Source: an uncultured Bacteroidales bacterium (GTDB lineage: Bacteria; Bacteroidota; Bacteroidia; Bacteroidales; UBA932). Taken from it: a DNA stretch of 26,196 nucleotides. The stretch's first letter is position 1. Every line of letters starts with the position of its first letter. Location of the stretch: contig UQWT01000026.1 of NCBI GenBank assembly GCA_900544815.1, forward strand, positions 1 through 26,196. The letters run 5' to 3'. The translations under genes were made by a program, and so were the position numbers. Under the pieces are notes generated by a model that saw only the letters and a list, made by a program, of their open reading frames with translations, had not been told where the DNA came from and did not search any database. Of this stretch, positions 7,800 through 14,414 are shown one piece after another.

Positions 7800-8252
7800 G
7801 TGGATTATCAAAGTTACAAGACAATCTCGGCTAATAAGCAGACTGTTACAAAAGAATGGTTGCTTATTGATGCTACAAATGTAGTCTTAGGCCGTCTTGC
7901 TTCGAGAGTAGCAATGGTACTCAGAGGCAAAGAGAAAGCCAACTTCACCCCACACGTAGACTGCGGTGACAACGTTATTATCATCAATGCAGACAAAGTG
8001 CGCCTAACAGGCAAGAAGTTGACAGAAAAAGTTTATGTCAGACATACCGGTTATCCCGGTGGACAGCGTTTCGCAACTCCAAAAGAGCTTTTGAAACGTA
8101 AACCAATAGCTGTGTTGGAGCATGCTATTAAAGGAATGCTTCCTAAAAACAGACTTGGCGCAGATCTGTTCCGTAATGTTTATGTTTATGCAGGCAGTGA
8201 GCATCCTCACGAGGCTCAGCAGCCAAGAGTAATCACCCTTAATGAGATTTAA
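7800..8252 (+). CDS. rplM: 50S ribosomal protein L13 (uL13)
   Basis: With GTG at 7800 as start, the product has 150 residues, the normal length for Bacteroidota L13. It begins VDYQSYKTISANKQTVTKEW, and family hallmarks such as DATNVVLGRLAS, NFTPHVDCGDNVIIINADKV and YVRHTGYPGG follow. A longer frame opens at TTG 7707, but it would begin inside the promoter -7 box, so it is rejected. L13 is an early-assembling large-subunit protein. It is followed 5 bases later by rpsI, the conserved L13-S9 operon. It follows a structured leader, which suggests autogenous control. Confidence 0.95.
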   Translation: MDYQSYKTISANKQTVTKEWLLIDATNVVLGRLASRVAMVLRGKEKANFTPHVDCGDNVIIINADKVRLTGKKLTEKVYVRHTGYPGGQRFATPKELLKRKPIAVLEHAIKGMLPKNRLGADLFRNVYVYAGSEHPHEAQQPRVITLNEI

Positions 8253-8257
8253 CAGCT

Positions 8258-8647
8258 ATGGAATTGATTAATGCATTAGGAAGACGTAAAGCAGCGGTTG
8301 CCCGCGTTTATGTTAAATCCGGCAATGGTAACATTACCATTAACGGGAAGGAGTTGGCTGCATATTTCCCTCAGGCAACTCTTCAGTTCATCGTTAAGCA
8401 GCCTCTTGAACTTACAGGTACAGCTGCAAACTATGACATTAAAGTAAATCTTGTAGGAGGTGGAATCAAAGGTCAGGCAGAGGCTTTGAGACTTGCAATT
8501 TCACGCGCCCTATGCGAGATTGACAGAGAGGCTTATCGTTCACAGCTTAAAGCTGCCGGCTTCTTAACCCGCGACTCTCGTGAGGTTGAGAGAAAGAAAC
8601 CTGGCCAGCCTGGTGCACGTAGACGCTTCCAGTTCAGCAAACGTTAG
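8258..8647 (+). CDS. rpsI: 30S ribosomal protein S9 (uS9)
   Basis: 129 residues, full length. It begins MELINALGRRKAAVARVYV, with the typical GRRKxAxARV start, and ends in the basic tail KPGQPGARRRFQFSKR, whose last Arg reaches the ribosomal P-site tRNA. It is translated from the rplM message, with only 5 bases between the genes. The stop is TAG. Confidence 0.97.
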   Translation: MELINALGRRKAAVARVYVKSGNGNITINGKELAAYFPQATLQFIVKQPLELTGTAANYDIKVNLVGGGIKGQAEALRLAISRALCEIDREAYRSQLKAAGFLTRDSREVERKKPGQPGARRRFQFSKR

Positions 8648-8706
8648 TATTTTACTATCGTTGCTTTTTTTGCACAGCCAGAATTTAAAGCAAAAAGATT
8701 TAATCC

Positions 8707-8738
8707 GCTTCCCGACAAAAAATTGGTTGTCGGGAAGC
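8707..8738. terminator. Strong hairpin after rpsI (12-bp perfect stem)
   Basis: GCTTCCCGACAA (8707-8718) pairs perfectly with TTGTCGGGAAGC (8727-8738) around an 8-base loop. No U-run follows, so it is not a textbook intrinsic terminator. It may stabilise the rpsI message end, terminate with factor help, or act as an attenuator between the two ribosomal operons. Confidence 0.5.
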
Positions 8739-8789
8739 ATATTAACTACTTGAGGCTTGTTCGGCTGCGAAAAATTCCAATGACCTGCC

Positions 8790-8797
8790 TAAATTTG
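8790..8797 (+). promoter_or_regulatory. Candidate rpsB-tsf promoter -7 box
   Basis: TAAATTTG matches TAnnTTTG about 80 bases upstream of rpsB. It is also the loop of a small CTGCC/GGCAG hairpin (8786-8802 region). No clear -33 box is at standard distance, so the call is tentative. The remaining leader to 8877 is AT-rich with no coding potential. Confidence 0.35.
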
Positions 8798-8877
8798 GCA
8801 GCTACACTATGGAATTGATAATGAGTTATTAACAGAAACTGCGAAAACTATAAGACAGTTTCACAAAAATCAAAAAA

Positions 8878-9720
8878 ATGCCAAGAACAAATTTTGAGGC
8901 CCTATTAGAGGCTGGTTCTCACTTTGGTCACTTAAAGAGAAAATGGAATCCTAAGATGGCTCCTTACATCTTTATGGAGAAAAACGGAATCCATATCATT
9001 GACCTTCACAAAACAGCAGTTAAAATTGACGAGGCTGCAAACATGATGAAACAGCTTGCAAAAGCAGGAAGAAAGATCCTTTTCGTTGCTACAAAGAAGC
9101 AGGCTAAAGATATTGTTGCAGAGAAGGCTAAAGCTGCCGGAATGCCATACGTTACAGAGAGATGGCCTGGTGGAATGCTTACAAACTTCCCTACTATCCG
9201 TAAGGCGGTGAAGAAGATGAACACCATAGATAAGATGATCTCAGACGGAACATTTGACACTCTTGCAAAGAGAGAGAAACTTCAGATTACACGTCAGAGA
9301 GCAAAATTAGAGAAGAACCTCGGCTCAATTGCAGACCTTAACAGACTACCATCTGCTCTGTTTGTAGTTGACGTTCAGAAAGAGATGAATGCCGTAAAAG
9401 AGGCTAATCGTCTTAATATACCTGTTATTGCAATGGTTGATACCTGCTGCGATCCTACACCTATAGATTATGTAATCCCTGCAAATGATGATGCTGCAAA
9501 ATCTATCTCTCTAATTGTGGGAACCCTTTGCGACGCTGTTACAGAGGGACTTCAGGAGAGAAGAATTGAGAAAGAGAAGGAGAAAGAGGTACAGGCTTCA
9601 GCTGAGAACAAAGAGGGTGAGGCACCTGTAGGCAAGAAGGTACGTCCTCGTAAGAATGTTGCTCCAAAGGAGGAGGCTCCCGTAGAGGCTGCACCTGCAA
9701 CAGAGGCTAAAGCAGAGTAA
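8878..9720 (+). CDS. rpsB: 30S ribosomal protein S2 (uS2)
   Basis: 280 residues. The S2 fold is recognisable from residue 5 (NFEALLEAGSHFGHLKRKWN) through RWPGGMLTNFPTIRKA, the RxKLEKNLGSI segment and PVIAMVDTCCDPTPIDYVIP. After about residue 225 it carries an extra Lys/Glu/Ala-rich tail (KEKEKEVQASAENKEGE..., ending AAPATEAKAE). Such low-complexity C-terminal extensions are common in Bacteroidota S2 and probably disordered. S2 joins late at the 30S neck and is needed for S1 binding. It is separated from tsf by 27 bases, the conserved rpsB-tsf operon. Confidence 0.97.
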   Translation: MPRTNFEALLEAGSHFGHLKRKWNPKMAPYIFMEKNGIHIIDLHKTAVKIDEAANMMKQLAKAGRKILFVATKKQAKDIVAEKAKAAGMPYVTERWPGGMLTNFPTIRKAVKKMNTIDKMISDGTFDTLAKREKLQITRQRAKLEKNLGSIADLNRLPSALFVVDVQKEMNAVKEANRLNIPVIAMVDTCCDPTPIDYVIPANDDAAKSISLIVGTLCDAVTEGLQERRIEKEKEKEVQASAENKEGEAPVGKKVRPRKNVAPKEEAPVEAAPATEAKAE

Positions 9721-9747
9721 TTTATTAACGAATTAAATTTTTTTACA

Positions 9748-10740
9748 ATGGATATTAAAGCAGCAGACGTAGCGAAACTACGTCAGATGACCGGAGCCGG
9801 TATGATGGACTGCAAAAAAGCTCTTGTGGAAGCTAACGGCGATTACGAGAGAGCACAGGAGATCATCCGCGAGAAAGGTAAGTTAGTTGCAGCAAAGCGT
9901 TCAGACAGAGAGACTTCTGAGGGTTCTGTAATAGCACTTACCAATGCAGACCACACAAAGGGCGTACTTGTATGCCTTGGCTGCGAAACAGACTTTGTTG
10001 CAAAAAATGCAGATTTCCAGGCTCTTGCAAACGGTATAGCTAATGCAGCTCTTGAGAATATGCCTGCAGATATGGCAGCCCTTATGGCAACACCTTTCAA
10101 TGGTGCTACCATTGAAGAGGCTATTACACAGCAGACAGGCAAGAGCGGTGAGAAACACGCTATCCCATTCTATGGTAAGATAGAGGCTCCATACATTGGA
10201 ACATATATTCACATGAACGGCAAAGTTGCTACCATAGTAGGTTTTAGCAAACCTATAGATGAGCATGCAGCTAAAGAGATAGCAATGCAGATTACTGCAA
10301 TGGCTCCTGTTTCAGTAAGCAAGGAGGATTGTCCTCAGAGCGTAATAGACAAGGAGTTGGAGATTGCTGTTGAAAAGACCAAAGAGGAGCAGGTTAAAAA
10401 GGCTGTTGAGGCTGCCCTTAAGAAAGCAGGCTTCAACCTTTACATTGCCGAGAACGAAGAGCATATCAACGAGGGTATAATGAAAGGTAATATCACCGAG
10501 GCTCAGGCTCAGGAGATAAGAGACATTAAAACCAAAGTTGCAGCTGAGAAAGCAGCTAACCTTCCTGAGCAGATGATTAAGAACATTGCTCAAGGACGTT
10601 TGGCCAAGTTCTTTAAAGAGAGTACTCTTGAAGAGCAGACTTTTGTAAAGGACGGCAAGATCTCAGTTAAGGAGTATCTTAAGAGCGTGGATCCTGAAGT
10701 TAGGGTTACCGGGTTCTATAGGTTCAGCCTAAACGATTAA
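9748..10740 (+). CDS. tsf: Translation elongation factor Ts
   Basis: 330 residues. The N-terminal UBA-like domain (VAKLRQMTGAGMMDCKKALVEANGD) and the EF-Ts signature CETDFVAKN are both clear; the latter contains the TDF segment that contacts the EF-Tu nucleotide site. Later segments (VVIGFSKP-like core, then the C-terminal helical module) are complete. It exchanges GDP on EF-Tu. The start is an ATG 27 bases after rpsB, preceded by an AT-rich stretch without a Shine-Dalgarno sequence, usual for this phylum. The stop is TAA, 6 bases before the outer arm of a structured repeat. Confidence 0.97.
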   Translation: MDIKAADVAKLRQMTGAGMMDCKKALVEANGDYERAQEIIREKGKLVAAKRSDRETSEGSVIALTNADHTKGVLVCLGCETDFVAKNADFQALANGIANAALENMPADMAALMATPFNGATIEEAITQQTGKSGEKHAIPFYGKIEAPYIGTYIHMNGKVATIVGFSKPIDEHAAKEIAMQITAMAPVSVSKEDCPQSVIDKELEIAVEKTKEEQVKKAVEAALKKAGFNLYIAENEEHINEGIMKGNITEAQAQEIRDIKTKVAAEKAANLPEQMIKNIAQGRLAKFFKESTLEEQTFVKDGKISVKEYLKSVDPEVRVTGFYRFSLND

Positions 10741-10746
10741 TTTTTT

Positions 10747-10868
10747 AAAAGCCGCATAAAAAGGCAATTGCTGCGTTACGCTCACTTTTTAAATCCTCAT
10801 GTACTTTAAGTACGCTCCGGTGTTAAAAAGTTCGCGAGCCTTGTGTTTGCACTTTTTATGCGGCTTTT
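10747..10868 (+). repeat. Structured intergenic repeat, copy 1 (conserved core, locus-specific stems)
   Basis: An outer stem of 17 bp joins 10747-10763 with 10852-10868 (GCCGCAT/ATGCGGC centre). Inside it lie an ACTTTTTAA/TTAAAAAGT stem (10784-10792 with 10823-10831) and an apical GTACTT/AAGTAC hairpin (10801-10813). The linear blocks between the stems are TGCGTTACGCTC, TCCTCA, GCTCCGG and TCGCGAGCCTTG. These blocks recur in copy 2 on the other strand, while the stems do not. It lies just after the tsf stop and may help end that transcript. Confidence 0.75.
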
Positions 10869-10915
10869 GTATTTCGTTTAAACTGAATTAAGCGAATTCT
10901 AAAAATTGTATAGAA

Positions 10916-10940
10916 AAAGGATGGCTTGCGGCCATCCTTT
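10916..10940. terminator. Bidirectional intrinsic terminator between tsf and pfkA
   Basis: AAAGGATGGC (10916-10925) pairs with GCCATCCTTT (10931-10940) around TTGCG. The A-run on the left gives a U-run for minus-strand transcripts and the T-rich right side serves plus-strand ones. The same AAAGGATGG-TTGC architecture recurs after cstA. Confidence 0.8.
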
Positions 10941-10951
10941 CTTACAATATG

Positions 10952-11074
10952 ATAAAATTAATTATAACTAGTGATTTCAAGGCTTGCGAAGTTGAGAATT
11001 CCGCAGCATACTGTAGTATGTGAGGAATTGCGAAACGAGCGTAACGCAGAAATCACAGTTAGAATTAATTTTAT
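10952..11074 (-). repeat. Structured intergenic repeat, copy 2 (opposite strand)
   Basis: Outer arms 10952-10978 and 11049-11074 pair with one mismatch and one bulge. The right arm overlaps the pfkA stop codon. Read on the minus strand, the core 11048-10979 begins TGCGTTACGCTC and ends TTCGCAAGCCTT, the same blocks as copy 1 in the same order with nearly equal length (70 versus 71). Its inner stems are different: AATTCC/GGAATT and CATACT/AGTATG. It follows pfkA in the sense direction, just as copy 1 follows tsf. Confidence 0.75.
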
Positions 11075-12057
11075 AATGATACAATGTGAGAGATCTTATA
11101 CCACAACTCATTAATCTGATTGTGCTTGCTACAAGCCTTCTCAAAAGGGGTAAATGCAACCTCATTGTTTATCTGACCTACCATAACATCGCTCTTGCCG
11201 GCCAAAAGGGCTTCAATAGATTGATATCCAAGAATGCTTGCCAAAACCCTGTCCATGCAAGAGGGAGAGCCGCCGCGTTGGATATGACCAAGTGTGGTAA
11301 CGCGTGTCTCGTAATCAGGTAGAATTCCCTTAACCTTTGCTGCGACCTCCATGGCGGAGCCGTATATACCACCCTCAGAGACTATTACAACCCCGCTTGT
11401 CTTGTTCTTACGTCGCTCGTTGTTAAGGTATTGACAAAGAGAATCTATGTCGGGATGCACCTCCGGAATAAGAGTTGCCTCTGCGCCGGTACCTAAAGAG
11501 GTGTATAACCCAATAAAACCTGCATCCCTGCCCATAACCTCTACAAAGAATACCAGATTGTGAGAATCTGCGGTATCCTTAATCTTGTCTATTGCCCATA
11601 CAGCAGTGTTTATGGCAGTATCAAAGCCTATGGTATAGTCTGTTCCATATATGTCGTTGTCTATTGTGCCCGGTATTCCCACTACAGGAAAATCAAACTC
11701 TGTTGCCAAAAGGTGTGCACCCCGGAACGAGCCGTCTCCACCAATAACAACAAGAGCATCTATGCCGCAGCCCCTCATGTTGTCTATTGCAATCTGCCTG
11801 TATTTCTTGTCTTTAAATTCGGGGCACCTGCTTGATTTTAATATTGTGCCTCCGTGCTGGAGAATCTTTGACACCGAGTGGCTCTGCATGGTCATAAACT
11901 CTCTGTTTATAAGACCGCTGTAGCCCTTCATAACACCAACACATTCAAGTCCTTTGAATATTGCTGTCCTTACAACCGCCCTTATTGCGGCATTCATTCC
12001 GGGAGAATCTCCTCCCGATGTGAGTACTGCTACCCTCTTAATCTCTTTATTAGACAT
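11071..12057 (-). CDS. pfkA: ATP-dependent 6-phosphofructokinase
   Basis: With ATG at 12057 the product has 328 residues, normal for PfkA. An in-frame ATG 24 codons upstream (12129) lies beyond the likely promoter (12090-12097) and is rejected. Motifs: N-terminal VAVLTSGGDSPGMNAAIRA; GGDGS at 106-110, where Gly after the Asp marks the ATP type rather than the PPi type (GGDDS); catalytic GTIDND at 130-135 with Asp133 as general base; MGR at 175-177; GHIQRGG near the C-terminal third. It phosphorylates fructose 6-phosphate in glycolysis in the cytoplasm. It converges on tsf and diverges from the TPR/AraC regulator gene. Confidence 0.96.
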   Translation of the reverse strand: MSNKEIKRVAVLTSGGDSPGMNAAIRAVVRTAIFKGLECVGVMKGYSGLINREFMTMQSHSVSKILQHGGTILKSSRCPEFKDKKYRQIAIDNMRGCGIDALVVIGGDGSFRGAHLLATEFDFPVVGIPGTIDNDIYGTDYTIGFDTAINTAVWAIDKIKDTADSHNLVFFVEVMGRDAGFIGLYTSLGTGAEATLIPEVHPDIDSLCQYLNNERRKNKTSGVVIVSEGGIYGSAMEVAAKVKGILPDYETRVTTLGHIQRGGSPSCMDRVLASILGYQSIEALLAGKSDVMVGQINNEVAFTPFEKACSKHNQINELWYKISHIVSL

Positions 12058-12089
12058 ATCTCTGCGTAAATCATTGTAAATAGATTTTG

Positions 12090-12097
12090 CAAATGTA
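12090..12097 (-). promoter_or_regulatory. pfkA promoter -7 box TACATTTG
   Basis: On the minus strand TACATTTG fits TAnnTTTG and lies 32 bases upstream of the ATG at 12057. It supports that start over the upstream ATG at 12129. The -33 region is AT-rich without a clear TTG. Confidence 0.55.
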
Positions 12098-12201
12098 TCT
12101 ACTTTTTTAATAAGGATATTATGTTGCATAATATTTTTACGTAGCTGCGGGATAAAACACTAATTTATAAAATAAAATTCAGCTATTCTTTTGTAACTTC
12201 T

Positions 12202-12209
12202 TATCTTTG
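12202..12209 (+). promoter_or_regulatory. Promoter -7 box TATCTTTG of the TPR/AraC gene
   Basis: TATCTTTG matches TAnnTTTG and lies 26 bases upstream of the ATG at 12236. It is divergent from the pfkA promoter in the 178-base shared gap. No strong -33 element is visible. Confidence 0.5.
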
Positions 12210-12235
12210 CAGCAGGTAGCGTAGTAGATTTTATT

Positions 12236-13750
12236 ATGATGTTTCATTATAACAAATGTATAGTGCAACTCTTTGTTGCGTTATTCTTTTTGTGCACTAA
12301 TTCCACGGCTGCTTTAGCCGATGGTGTTGATCCCTTGCCCGGATATTTGGATTCCTTGTTTAAAAAAGCACATGATTCCGGATCTCCTGCAAATTGGAAA
12401 AAGATGTTGCAGGCTGCAAAGGAGACAAATGATACTGCTGCAACAGGCAGTGCGTATGTTTTCTATATACAGTCTCTTAGCAATATGCAAGATTCCGAGA
12501 AAACAGACAATATAGATGGAATCATAGAAAATGAAATTAAAATAGCACTCGATTTTCTGTATAATACAAAGCAGAGGAGCTACTACTTTATTGTGTGTAA
12601 CATCTATATCGATTGGCTGTTTGACAACAAATTCTATGATGCTGCGCAGAAAGAGGCAGCTAATATGTATCTGTTGGCAATGGAGTTGGAACACCCGTTA
12701 GGTGGTGCTATTGCATTAAGAGTTCAAGGCCAGATATTCTATAAAATGAGCCTGTTTGAGAAGGCTTTCTCCACACTTAAGGAGGGACTTAAAGTCTGTC
12801 CGTCATATAAGACAGACATGAAAACCTACTCAACAGCACAGAGTTTATGCGAATGGCTCATTATGACCTGCATGGAGCTTAAAGATTATAAAACTGCAGA
12901 TTTTTATGCAGACTTTTACGGAGATATGTTGAATTATTGGAAGAATAAAGGTTGGGAAGAGCCTACAGGGCACTATGATGTTACATATCTGTCTCTTAAG
13001 GCGATGGCACAACTGTCAATGGGAAACATGGAGTCTGCAAAGATGATGCTGAATGAAGCCGCTAATTATATTCGTCCTAACTTTCCTGCAAATGCATACG
13101 AGCATTATTATGCGGCAAAGTGTTTATTGTTGCAACGGGAGCACAAATATGATGAGGCCATAGCTAATGTAGATACTCTGCTTAATACGCACAGCTATTA
13201 CTATCCGTTTTATTTAAGGGATCTGCTTGTAAAAGCAGAACTGCTCTCAAGAAGCGGTCATTCGCAGGAGAGTATAGAGCTGTTTAAGAGCTACATTAGG
13301 GGAAACGATTCTTTGCTAAGAGCGGAGAATATAAGGCAGTTGGATGAACTGCGTATACAATATCAGGTGGAAAAGGCAGAGGATGAGAGTCATGATAAAA
13401 CAATTTATCTTAGGTTTGCATCTATTATAATTATATTGATAAGCCTTTTGCTAACCCTGTATATAGTCAACTCAAGAAAATTAAAGGCTTATAATAAGGT
13501 TATAGTAAGTCGTCTTGAGGAGTATGACAAACGTGCCGGCAACATTATGCTTCAAGAGCATGAAGAGTGTGTCCGTAATATACGCAACAATATCACCCCT
13601 ATTTCCAACCAAGAGATTATGGAGAGGGTAGAGTTGTATATGCGCGAAAACCACCCTTTCAAGAATCCTGCGTTCAACAGGGAGAAGCTTGCAAAAGCTG
13701 TAAATATTAATGAAAGAGCTTTAAGCGAGGCTATAAAAGAAACTAATTGA
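12236..13750 (+). CDS. Membrane-spanning TPR sensor with AraC-type DNA-binding domain, truncated by in-frame TGA
   Basis: 504 residues before the stop. There is a signal peptide at 1-29 (hydrophobic IVQLFVALFFLC, then ALADG). A helical tetratricopeptide-like region spans about 30-385, one transmembrane segment about 394-411 (IIIILISLLLTLYIV), then a coiled stretch and the first helix-turn-helix of an AraC domain (FNREKLAKAVNINERALSEAIKE). The layout, with periplasmic TPRs and a cytoplasmic AraC domain, is a known Bacteroidota regulator type. The TGA falls between the two AraC helix-turn-helix motifs, and the missing half follows in the same frame. The product as read could bind DNA poorly or not at all. 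Its target is unknown; neighbours pfkA and the candidate RNA at 14083 are only possibilities. Confidence 0.8.
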   Translation: MMFHYNKCIVQLFVALFFLCTNSTAALADGVDPLPGYLDSLFKKAHDSGSPANWKKMLQAAKETNDTAATGSAYVFYIQSLSNMQDSEKTDNIDGIIENEIKIALDFLYNTKQRSYYFIVCNIYIDWLFDNKFYDAAQKEAANMYLLAMELEHPLGGAIALRVQGQIFYKMSLFEKAFSTLKEGLKVCPSYKTDMKTYSTAQSLCEWLIMTCMELKDYKTADFYADFYGDMLNYWKNKGWEEPTGHYDVTYLSLKAMAQLSMGNMESAKMMLNEAANYIRPNFPANAYEHYYAAKCLLLQREHKYDEAIANVDTLLNTHSYYYPFYLRDLLVKAELLSRSGHSQESIELFKSYIRGNDSLLRAENIRQLDELRIQYQVEKAEDESHDKTIYLRFASIIIILISLLLTLYIVNSRKLKAYNKVIVSRLEEYDKRAGNIMLQEHEECVRNIRNNITPISNQEIMERVELYMRENHPFKNPAFNREKLAKAVNINERALSEAIKETN

Positions 13751-13963
13751 TTTACTGTTACCGAATATATAAATATATGCAGGTTGGACTATTCAAGGCA
13801 GCTTCTCTCATCTAATAGCATATTGCCTTTAAAGGATATCGTAGGTATGTGTGGCTTTGGTACTCCAAGAACATTTCAACGTCTCTTTAGGGATAAGTAT
13901 GGGATGCCACCGTCTCATTACAGAAAGATAGTTATGGAGGAGGGTGCAGATTCTACAGATTAG
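13751..13963 (+). pseudogene. Detached C-terminal half of the AraC DNA-binding domain
   Basis: Read in the same frame as the preceding gene, the 70 codons after the TGA give FTVTEYINICRLDYSRQLL..., the second AraC helix-turn-helix (LKDIVGMCGFGTPRTFQRLF) and GMPPSHYRK, the classic end of the family, before TAG at 13961. AraC proteins normally have Gly just before such an F/xxxxYI stretch, so the TGA most simply arose from GGA by one substitution. No start codon or ribosome site suits independent translation. Whether this is a decayed gene, a sequencing error or a readthrough site cannot be settled here. Confidence 0.8.
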
Positions 13964-14046
13964 TACGACAATATTAGTGAACTCCTCTAAAACTTGTCGT
14001 AACTGTTATTGTCGCGTTATTTAATGGAATTGTCGCTGTTGTTTTA

Positions 14047-14076
14047 TTGTTATCGGTTAGGGAAAGTTTAATTTTG
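14047..14076 (+). promoter_or_regulatory. Promoter of a probable small transcript
   Basis: TTG (14047-14049), a 19-base spacer and TAATTTTG (14069-14076) make a good Bacteroidota promoter. It lies more than 80 bases after the AraC gene and would start transcription near 14083. There is no long open frame downstream before the terminator. Confidence 0.6.
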
Positions 14077-14082
14077 TGGGTA

Positions 14083-14320
14083 AGCTTAAAGCGGCAACAG
14101 ATTCTTTGTGTTGCGGTTTTATGAAATTTTATAATAAAATTGGCTACTTAAAACCTAAGTAATTACGGTAAAAACTAAAACTTATAACTACAAAATTATT
14201 AGTATAACAATTGCTACATGTTTAATCTAATAATTACATTAACTACATTTTTGGGAGAGTTTATCTCCTAAGTAAGACAAAATGAAGGACCACGAGGAAT
14301 GCTTTTGGTCCTTCTTTTTT
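14083..14320 (+). ncRNA. Candidate small RNA or leader transcript of about 240 bases
   Basis: The stretch is bounded by a good promoter and a strong intrinsic terminator. It can form GCAACA/TGTTGC near its 5' end (about 14095-14116) and GGAGA/TCTCC just before the terminator. The only open frames are 13 codons (ATG 14121) and 17 codons (ATG 14218), both likely chance, and the second overlaps the hairpin. Bacteroidales carry several promoter-to-terminator RNAs of unknown function, and a 6S-like RNA is also possible. I cannot assign a family. It sits upstream of dus but is separated from it by the terminator. Confidence 0.45.
14284..14320 (+). terminator. Intrinsic terminator upstream of dus
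   Basis: GAAGGACCA (14284-14292) pairs perfectly with TGGTCCTTC (14306-14314), followed by a T-run (14315-14320). It closes the candidate small transcript and insulates dus. Confidence 0.85.
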
Positions 14321-14381
14321 ATCTCTCAAAGAGCTTCTTATGCTACATGTAAGCTACTACCGTAAAGTCCCCCTTTTTTTA

Positions 14382-14389
14382 TAAATTTG
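14382..14389 (+). promoter_or_regulatory. Candidate dus-lpxK promoter -7 box
   Basis: TAAATTTG matches TAnnTTTG, 25 bases upstream of the dus ATG at 14415 and downstream of the terminator. No clear -33 TTG is present. Confidence 0.45.
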
Positions 14390-14414
14390 CGGCTGTAAAT
14401 TATCTGTAGTAAAT

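Noticed and set aside
10747..10868. Simple rho-independent terminator after tsf
   Set aside because: The loop of about 88 bases is too large, and the core is shared with the second copy on the other strand; a compact terminator exists separately at 10916-10940.
12058..12129. Longer PfkA reading frame from ATG 12129
   Set aside because: The extension lies upstream of the likely transcription start and has no counterpart in PfkA; MSNKEIKRVAVLTSGGDSPG at 12057 is the family start.
13748..13750. TGA recoded as an amino acid in this organism
   Set aside because: The other core genes are full length without any internal TGA, and hsdM ends in TGA; a nonsense change is simpler.
14218..14271. Seventeen-codon frame (MFNLIITLTTFLGEFIS) as a small protein gene
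   Set aside because: Very short, no ribosome binding site, and its 3' part is taken up by a GGAGA/TCTCC hairpin; better explained as part of an RNA.
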